Shown here piece after piece: positions 59,711-64,000 of a stretch of DNA of 64,000 bases (positions within the stretch are counted from its first letter, which is position 1; each line of letters begins with the position of its first letter). The DNA comes from Derxia gummosa DSM 723 (lineage in GTDB: Bacteria; Pseudomonadota; Gammaproteobacteria; Burkholderiales; Burkholderiaceae_E): positions 248,001 through 312,000 of the forward strand of contig NZ_AXWS01000008.1 in NCBI RefSeq assembly GCF_000482785.1, written 5' to 3'. The notes below the pieces were generated by a model, which searched no databases, was not told the DNA's origin, and saw only the letters and a program-made list of their open reading frames with translations. The translations under genes and the position numbers were made by a program.

Positions 59711-60777
59711 CCGACGACACCATCACCCTGCGCATCGCCGGCACCGACTACGGCGGCTGGCTCAGTGCCAGTGTCACCGCCGGCATCGAGCGCATGGCGC
59801 GCGACTTCACCGTGCAGCTCACCCGCGGCTGGCCCGGTGCTGACGTCAGCGCCCTCGGCCGCGCCGTGCGCCCCGGCGACGCCTGCGAAATCCGTATCGG
59901 CGCCGATCGCGTCATGACCGGCTGGATCGACGCCACGCCCATCGAGTACGACGGCGAGCGCGTCAGCATCACCATCCGGGGCCGCAGCCGCACTGCCGAC
60001 CTCGTGGACTGCTCGGCCATCAACAAGCCGGGCCAGTGGCGCGGCAGCAGCGTCGAGGCCATCGCCGCCGCGCTTGCCGGCTCCTACGGCGTCGGCGTGC
60101 TGGCCGAGATCAGCACCACCCAGCCCGTGGCCGACCACTCGATAGAGCAGGGCGAAACGGTGCAGGAATCGCTCGACCGCCTGCTGTCGCCGCGCGGCCT
60201 GCTCGCCACCGACAACGCCGACGGCGACCTCGTGCTCATCGACGTCGGCAGCACGAGCACCGACGACATGCTCCGCCTCGGCGACAACATCCTGCGCGGC
60301 GCCGCCGACCTCGACGAGTCGCGCGTGTACCGCACCTACATCGCCAAGGGCCAGAGCGCGGCAAGCGACGGCGCCGACATCGCCGACACCTACGGCGCCT
60401 CCGCCACCGCCACCGACCCCGCCGTCACCCGGCCCCGCACCCTCATGCTGCGGCAGTCCGGCCAGGCCGACGGCACCACGGTGCAGCAGCGCGCCACCTA
60501 CGAGCGCGACCACCGCCGCGCCCGCGCGCAGGCCACCACCTACACCGTGCGCGGCTGGCGTCAGAGCAGCGGCGCGTTGTGGCAGCCCAACCGCCTGGTG
60601 CGCGTGCGCGACCCGCTCATCGGCTGGGATCAGGACATGTTGATCGTCGAAGTCACGTGGTCGCTCGACACTTCGGGCCAGCTCACCCGGCTGCTCGTCG
60701 GCCCGCGCGCCGGCTACATCACGCCGGTGCCGGTGCAGCGTTTGAAGAAGGCCCGGAAGGTGCCCTATGTCGAATGA
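59707..60777 (+). CDS. Baseplate hub protein (Mu gpP-like)
   Basis: 356 residues. IERMARDFTVQLTRGWPG, the DRVMTGWIDATPIEYDGERVSITIRGRSRTADLVDCSA stretch and LIGWDQDMLIVEVTW match the Mu gp44/T4 gp27-like hub. It should sit under the tube and hold the spike. Overlaps gp45 by 11 bases. Confidence 0.88.
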   Translation: MTDDTITLRIAGTDYGGWLSASVTAGIERMARDFTVQLTRGWPGADVSALGRAVRPGDACEIRIGADRVMTGWIDATPIEYDGERVSITIRGRSRTADLVDCSAINKPGQWRGSSVEAIAAALAGSYGVGVLAEISTTQPVADHSIEQGETVQESLDRLLSPRGLLATDNADGDLVLIDVGSTSTDDMLRLGDNILRGAADLDESRVYRTYIAKGQSAASDGADIADTYGASATATDPAVTRPRTLMLRQSGQADGTTVQQRATYERDHRRARAQATTYTVRGWRQSSGALWQPNRLVRVRDPLIGWDQDMLIVEVTWSLDTSGQLTRLLVGPRAGYITPVPVQRLKKARKVPYVE

Positions 60778-61408
60778 CCGCCTTGTCGCGCGCATGCTCG
60801 CGCCGCTCGTCCGCCGCGTCGGCAACCTGCTCGCGCGCGGCGTGCTCACCGGCAGCAGCACCGCCGACGGCCTGCCCCGCGCGCAAGCCCGGCTGCTCGC
60901 CGACGAGACGCGCGACGCCCTCGACGATCTCGAGCGCTACGGCCTCGCCAGCGCGCCGCTGCCCGGCGCCGAAGTGCTGGCCGCGTTCGTTGACGGCGAC
61001 CGCGCCCACGGCGTCGTGCTCGCCATCGCCGACCGGCGCTACCGCATCCCGCTCGATGCCGGCGAGGTCGCGCTGTATGACGACCTCGGGCAGAGCGTGC
61101 ATCTCACGCGCGACGGCATCGTCGTGCGCGGCGCCGGGCAGCCGATGCTCATCACCGACACGCCCACGCTCACCGTCGACGCCGCCATGCATGTGACCGG
61201 CGCCATTACGTGCGACGCCGCCGTCTCGGCCCTGGGCGACATCACCAGCGCCGCCAACATCGGCGCCGCCGGCAACGTCACCGACCAGGACGGCGCCCAC
61301 TCGATGGCCGGCATGCGCACGCTGTACGACGGCCATCACCACACCATCACCGGCGTGCGTGCCGGCACCGACAGCGTCACCACCGACCCGCCGACCGAGC
61401 AGTCTTGA
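60767..61408 (+). CDS. Baseplate assembly/spike protein (Mu gp45, gpV-like)
   Basis: 213 residues. An OB-like N-terminal part (LPGAEVLAAFVDGDRAHGVVLAIADRRYRIPLDAGEVALYDDLGQ) and a beta-helical tail with repeats (GAITCDAAVSALGDITSAANIGAAGNVTDQDGAHSMAGM) ending near HHH-containing DGHHHTITG, which resembles the metal-binding tip of puncturing spikes. Confidence 0.88.
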   Translation: MSNDRLVARMLAPLVRRVGNLLARGVLTGSSTADGLPRAQARLLADETRDALDDLERYGLASAPLPGAEVLAAFVDGDRAHGVVLAIADRRYRIPLDAGEVALYDDLGQSVHLTRDGIVVRGAGQPMLITDTPTLTVDAAMHVTGAITCDAAVSALGDITSAANIGAAGNVTDQDGAHSMAGMRTLYDGHHHTITGVRAGTDSVTTDPPTEQS

Positions 61409-61424
61409 CGCCCGAGAGGCCCCC

Positions 61425-61874
61425 ATGCTCTACACCGCTACCCCTGCCGCGCTCACTGTTGGCGGGCGCAGCTACACGCCCGCGCTGCATCCCGACGCCA
61501 AGCTCGCCCGTGCCGTCGCCATCAGTCTGTTTTCCTGGCGCCGCGCCAACGACGACGACGAGCTGCCCGGCGACGAGCGCATGGGCTGGTGGGGCGACAG
61601 CTACGCCGACGAGTCCGGCGACCGCATTGGCTCGCGCCTCTGGCTGCTGGCCCGAGCCACGCTCACCCAGCGCACCCTCGACCTCGCGCGCGAGTACGCC
61701 GTCGAGGCGCTCGCCTGGCTCACCGCCGACGGCGTTGCCACCTCCATCGATGTGACCGTCGAGCGCCTCGGCCTTACCGCTGCCGGCATGACCGTCACCG
61801 TCAACCGCGCCTCGGGCGGCCCGCTCGCGCTGCGCTACGACGACCTCTGGACCGAGATCCGCAATGGCCTATGA
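61425..61874 (+). CDS. Baseplate protein (Mu gp46 family)
   Basis: 149 residues. HPDAKLARAVAISLFSWRRANDDDELPGDERMGWWGDSYADESGDRIGSRLWLLARA is the gp46 signature (WWGD). The start follows GAGAGG. It builds the baseplate wedge together with gp47, whose start it overlaps by 11 bases. Confidence 0.9.
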   Translation: MLYTATPAALTVGGRSYTPALHPDAKLARAVAISLFSWRRANDDDELPGDERMGWWGDSYADESGDRIGSRLWLLARATLTQRTLDLAREYAVEALAWLTADGVATSIDVTVERLGLTAAGMTVTVNRASGGPLALRYDDLWTEIRNGL

Positions 61875-62901
61875 CCGCCCCACGCTCCCGGCGCTGATCA
61901 CGCGCATCAACGCCGATCTGCTCGGCTCCCTCGGTACCGGTGACGCCCTACGTCGGGCTGAGGCCCCGGTGTACGGCCGCGTCATCAGCTATGCCGTCCA
62001 TGGCTTGTACGGCTACCAGCAGTGGGCCGCCGCGCAAGCCATCCCGTCCACTTCCGATACGGAGGCGCTCGATCGCTGGGCCAGCATCTGGCTGGCAGGT
62101 GGGCGCAAGGCCGCAACCACCTCTGCCGGCACGCTCACGCTGACGACCACGGCTGGCGCCGTCATCACAGCGGGCCGCCGTGCCGTGGCGCTCGACGGTG
62201 TCGAGTACGTCGTTACCGGCAGCGTCACTGCCACCGGCAGCAGCACCACGGTCAACATCGAGGCCATCGAGGCCGGCGCCGCTGGCAACCGTGATGCGGG
62301 CCAGGTGCTCACGCTCGTGTCTCCCATCGCTGGCGTGCAGGCTGCCGGTATCGCCAGCGCGCTCGTCGGCGGCGCCGATGCCGAGACCGACGACGACCTG
62401 AGCGCTCGCATCACCGCCCGCATCCAGTCCCCGCCACAGGGCGGGGCCGAGGACGACTACGTGGCGTGGGCGCTCGAGTGCGACGGCATCACGCGCGCCT
62501 GGGTCACCACTGCGCCGCCCTACGTCTACGTGCGCGTCATGGCCGGCAGCGCCATCCCCAGCGGCGCGCAGGTCGCCGCCGTGCAGAGCTACATCGACGC
62601 GCCATCGCGCCGGCCCGTCACCGCGCGCCTCGTCGTGCTCGCGCCGGTGGCAGCGCCCCTCAACCTCGTCATCAGCGATCTCGTGCCCGACACCGCCTCC
62701 GTGCGCATGGCCGTGGCCGAGGCGTTCGAGGCGTTCATTTTGGCCGAGGCTGCGCCCGGCGCGACGATCACGCACTCGCGCCTCGTGCAAGCGCTGTCAT
62801 CGGCGGCCGGCGAGACGTCTCACACGCTCGTGAGCCCGGCAGCCGATGTCACGCATGCCGTTGGCGAGATCGCCACGGTGGGCACCATCACCTGGAGCTG
62901 A
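61864..62901 (+). CDS. Baseplate J-like protein (Mu gp47)
   Basis: 345 residues. N-terminal YDRPTLPALITRINADLLGSL, VINGTLT-like repeats in the middle and QSPPQGGAEDDYVAWALECDGITRAWVTTAPPYVYVRVMAG place it in the Baseplate_J/gp47 family of Mu and P2-like tails. Confidence 0.92.
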   Translation: MAYDRPTLPALITRINADLLGSLGTGDALRRAEAPVYGRVISYAVHGLYGYQQWAAAQAIPSTSDTEALDRWASIWLAGGRKAATTSAGTLTLTTTAGAVITAGRRAVALDGVEYVVTGSVTATGSSTTVNIEAIEAGAAGNRDAGQVLTLVSPIAGVQAAGIASALVGGADAETDDDLSARITARIQSPPQGGAEDDYVAWALECDGITRAWVTTAPPYVYVRVMAGSAIPSGAQVAAVQSYIDAPSRRPVTARLVVLAPVAAPLNLVISDLVPDTASVRMAVAEAFEAFILAEAAPGATITHSRLVQALSSAAGETSHTLVSPAADVTHAVGEIATVGTITWS

Positions 62902-62902
62902 T

Positions 62903-64000
62903 ATGGCGTTTGCTGATCTGACCGGCCGGCACACGCTGACGGCTGTAGGTGGGGTGACACAAGTCACGTCAGGCCGATGGGGCCCGGCCGCTCAGCTGGA
63001 TGGCTCGTCCGGGTACATCGACGTTACGGACAACCTAGGCGATTTCGCGATCGCATCGTCTGGGACGCTGGAGTTGGTGTTCCGCACATCGGTGCTTGGC
63101 CCCATCATTGACTTCGTCAATCAGTTGGTGCTGTTCGGCGCGTACAAGTCCGATGGCACGCGGTTGCTTGAGATCGCGCTGCAACGCAGCGGTACGACCG
63201 GGCGCGGCATCATTGTTACCGCTTGGTACGGCGTATCGTCGTCATTCACTTTTGACTACGCTGATGCGGCAAACCATGTCATCGCATTTAGTGTGCAAGC
63301 CGGTGCCGGACTGGTGCACATCGATGGCGTCCTGGCCTACAGCCATCAGTACACGGCGTCGACGGCTACGACGCCTGCATACGTGCGCATCGGCGCGTCG
63401 CGACTCAGCGCCACGGCCACTGGATTTTTCCCCGGCGTGATCAGTGACGTGCGTTGGACGCCGGGCGTGCAGCGGTACACGTCGGGAGCTAGCTACACGC
63501 CAACCCAGCCGACTTACGACGCGGCAGACCCATACTACTCGTCCGTCCGCCTCGCATCGACGCTTGGTGCAATCAACGCCGCTCCGGTGCTGACCCCAGC
63601 TGCGCCCGCGCTGCCCATCGTCAGCAGCGCTGACACCGACCCAGCCGGCACCACTGTCGCGGCGCTGCTCGGGACATCGGCGAGCGATGCCAACGGCACA
63701 CCCCCCGGCATCGCAATCACGGGCTGGACCGGCGCGGCAGGCGCATGGCAGTACCGCCCCTCGGGCGCCAGCACCTGGACCTCGATCGGCTCCGTGAGCG
63801 AGTCCGCCGCGCTGCTGCTCGCGTCCACCACCGCCATCCGGTTGCTGCCATCGGGCACGGCCACCGGAGTGGCGAGCCTCACGTATCGCGCGTGGGACGG
63901 CAGCAGCGGCAGCGCCGGCGGCATGGCCAGCGTCGCCAGCTCAGGCGGCAGCACCGCGTTTTCGGCGGCGAGCGACACGGCCACGGTCATCGTTGCCGAG
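62903..64000 (+). CDS. Tail fibre/adhesin with LamG-like domain, cut by window end
   Basis: 366 codons without a stop run to the last base. It begins MAFADLTGRHTLTAVGG one base after the gp47 stop. Residues about 1-210 form a concanavalin/LamG-like lectin domain (GSSGYIDVTDNLGDFAIASSGTLELVFR, AFSVQAGAGLVHIDGVLAYSH, FPGVISDVRWTPGVQRY). From about 225 a cadherin-like/VCBS-type repeat starts (APALPIVSSADTDPAGTTVAALLGTSASDANGTPPGIAITGWTGAAGAWQY). Composition is more AT-rich than the baseplate genes. It probably binds host surface sugars. Confidence 0.75.
   Translation, partial: MAFADLTGRHTLTAVGGVTQVTSGRWGPAAQLDGSSGYIDVTDNLGDFAIASSGTLELVFRTSVLGPIIDFVNQLVLFGAYKSDGTRLLEIALQRSGTTGRGIIVTAWYGVSSSFTFDYADAANHVIAFSVQAGAGLVHIDGVLAYSHQYTASTATTPAYVRIGASRLSATATGFFPGVISDVRWTPGVQRYTSGASYTPTQPTYDAADPYYSSVRLASTLGAINAAPVLTPAAPALPIVSSADTDPAGTTVAALLGTSASDANGTPPGIAITGWTGAAGAWQYRPSGASTWTSIGSVSESAALLLASTTAIRLLPSGTATGVASLTYRAWDGSSGSAGGMASVASSGGSTAFSAASDTATVIVAE

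Larger units (their letters stand above)
27729..64000. mobile_element. Temperate tailed prophage (HK97-type head, Mu-type contractile tail), right end outside window
   Basis: A continuous phage gene order runs from the attachment site and integrase through recombination, immunity, replication, packaging, head and tail genes. It covers at least 36.3 kb. The right end, lysis genes, the rest of the fibres and the second att site are not seen. No gene in the structural block is visibly broken, so the prophage may be functional. Confidence 0.93.

Overview
The first 27.7 kb look like the chromosome of a high-GC betaproteobacterium (Burkholderiales/Rhodocyclales-like; inferred from gene content and GC, not tested). 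The remaining 36.3 kb are a temperate, tailed prophage that runs off the right edge of the window.

Host part, left to right. (1) 62-4440: a glutamine synthetase III/gamma-glutamylmethylamide synthetase-like gene followed by a split glutamate-synthase-like enzyme (glxB-glxC-glxD), as used in methylamine or N-methylglutamate metabolism, closed by a strong terminator. (2) 4598-6199, minus strand: exbB-exbD-tonB energy transduction. (3) 6876-9839: a secreted two-partner exoprotein with GLUG repeats, without its transporter. (4) 9926-13153, minus strand: an amidohydrolase, a VapBC toxin-antitoxin pair, a tiny DUF2256 zinc protein and a short-chain dehydrogenase that lacks the usual active-site Tyr. 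(5) 13355-21293: an acidic amino acid uptake locus with a sigma-54 promoter and paired activator sites, the binding protein GltI, a periplasmic asparaginase, the ABC transporter GltJKL, and the DctB/DctD-family pair (AauS/AauR-like). The parts fit one loop: amides are deamidated in the periplasm, Asp/Glu are imported, and the sensor drives sigma-54 transcription. (6) 21407-23790: a DHA2 efflux pump (minus) and FabI-like enoyl-ACP reductase. (7) 23982-27420: a PQQ alcohol dehydrogenase with the Asp-X-Asp signature of lanthanide enzymes, a XoxJ-like periplasmic binding protein and a c-type cytochrome.

Prophage, 27729 to beyond 64000. The left end carries what appears to be the 3' end of tmRNA (ssrA) with its terminator, next to the integrase, so ssrA is the likely attachment site. 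The left arm (minus strand) has int, xis, an SMC-like ATPase, RecT, a YqaJ-type exonuclease and small genes. A plus-strand accessory block follows (DUF6232, DUF3761, then a clearly AT-rich three-gene cassette with a HigB-like toxin and an XRE protein). The immunity region has a LexA-like repressor and a Cro-like protein. The left-arm promoter and the cro promoter share an almost identical 21-bp promoter/operator element. The right arm carries small early genes, RusA, an orphan cytosine-C5 methyltransferase, DUF1376 and P-like replication proteins, and a putative late antiterminator followed by a terminator. Late genes combine an HK97-type head (HNH, TerS/TerL, portal, ClpP-like protease, capsid, connectors, with an SGNH hydrolase inserted) with a Mu-type contractile tail (sheath, tube, chaperone with a T TTT TTC -1 frameshift site, tape measure, gpN/gpP/45/46/47 homologues). 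A lectin-like fibre gene is cut by the window end.
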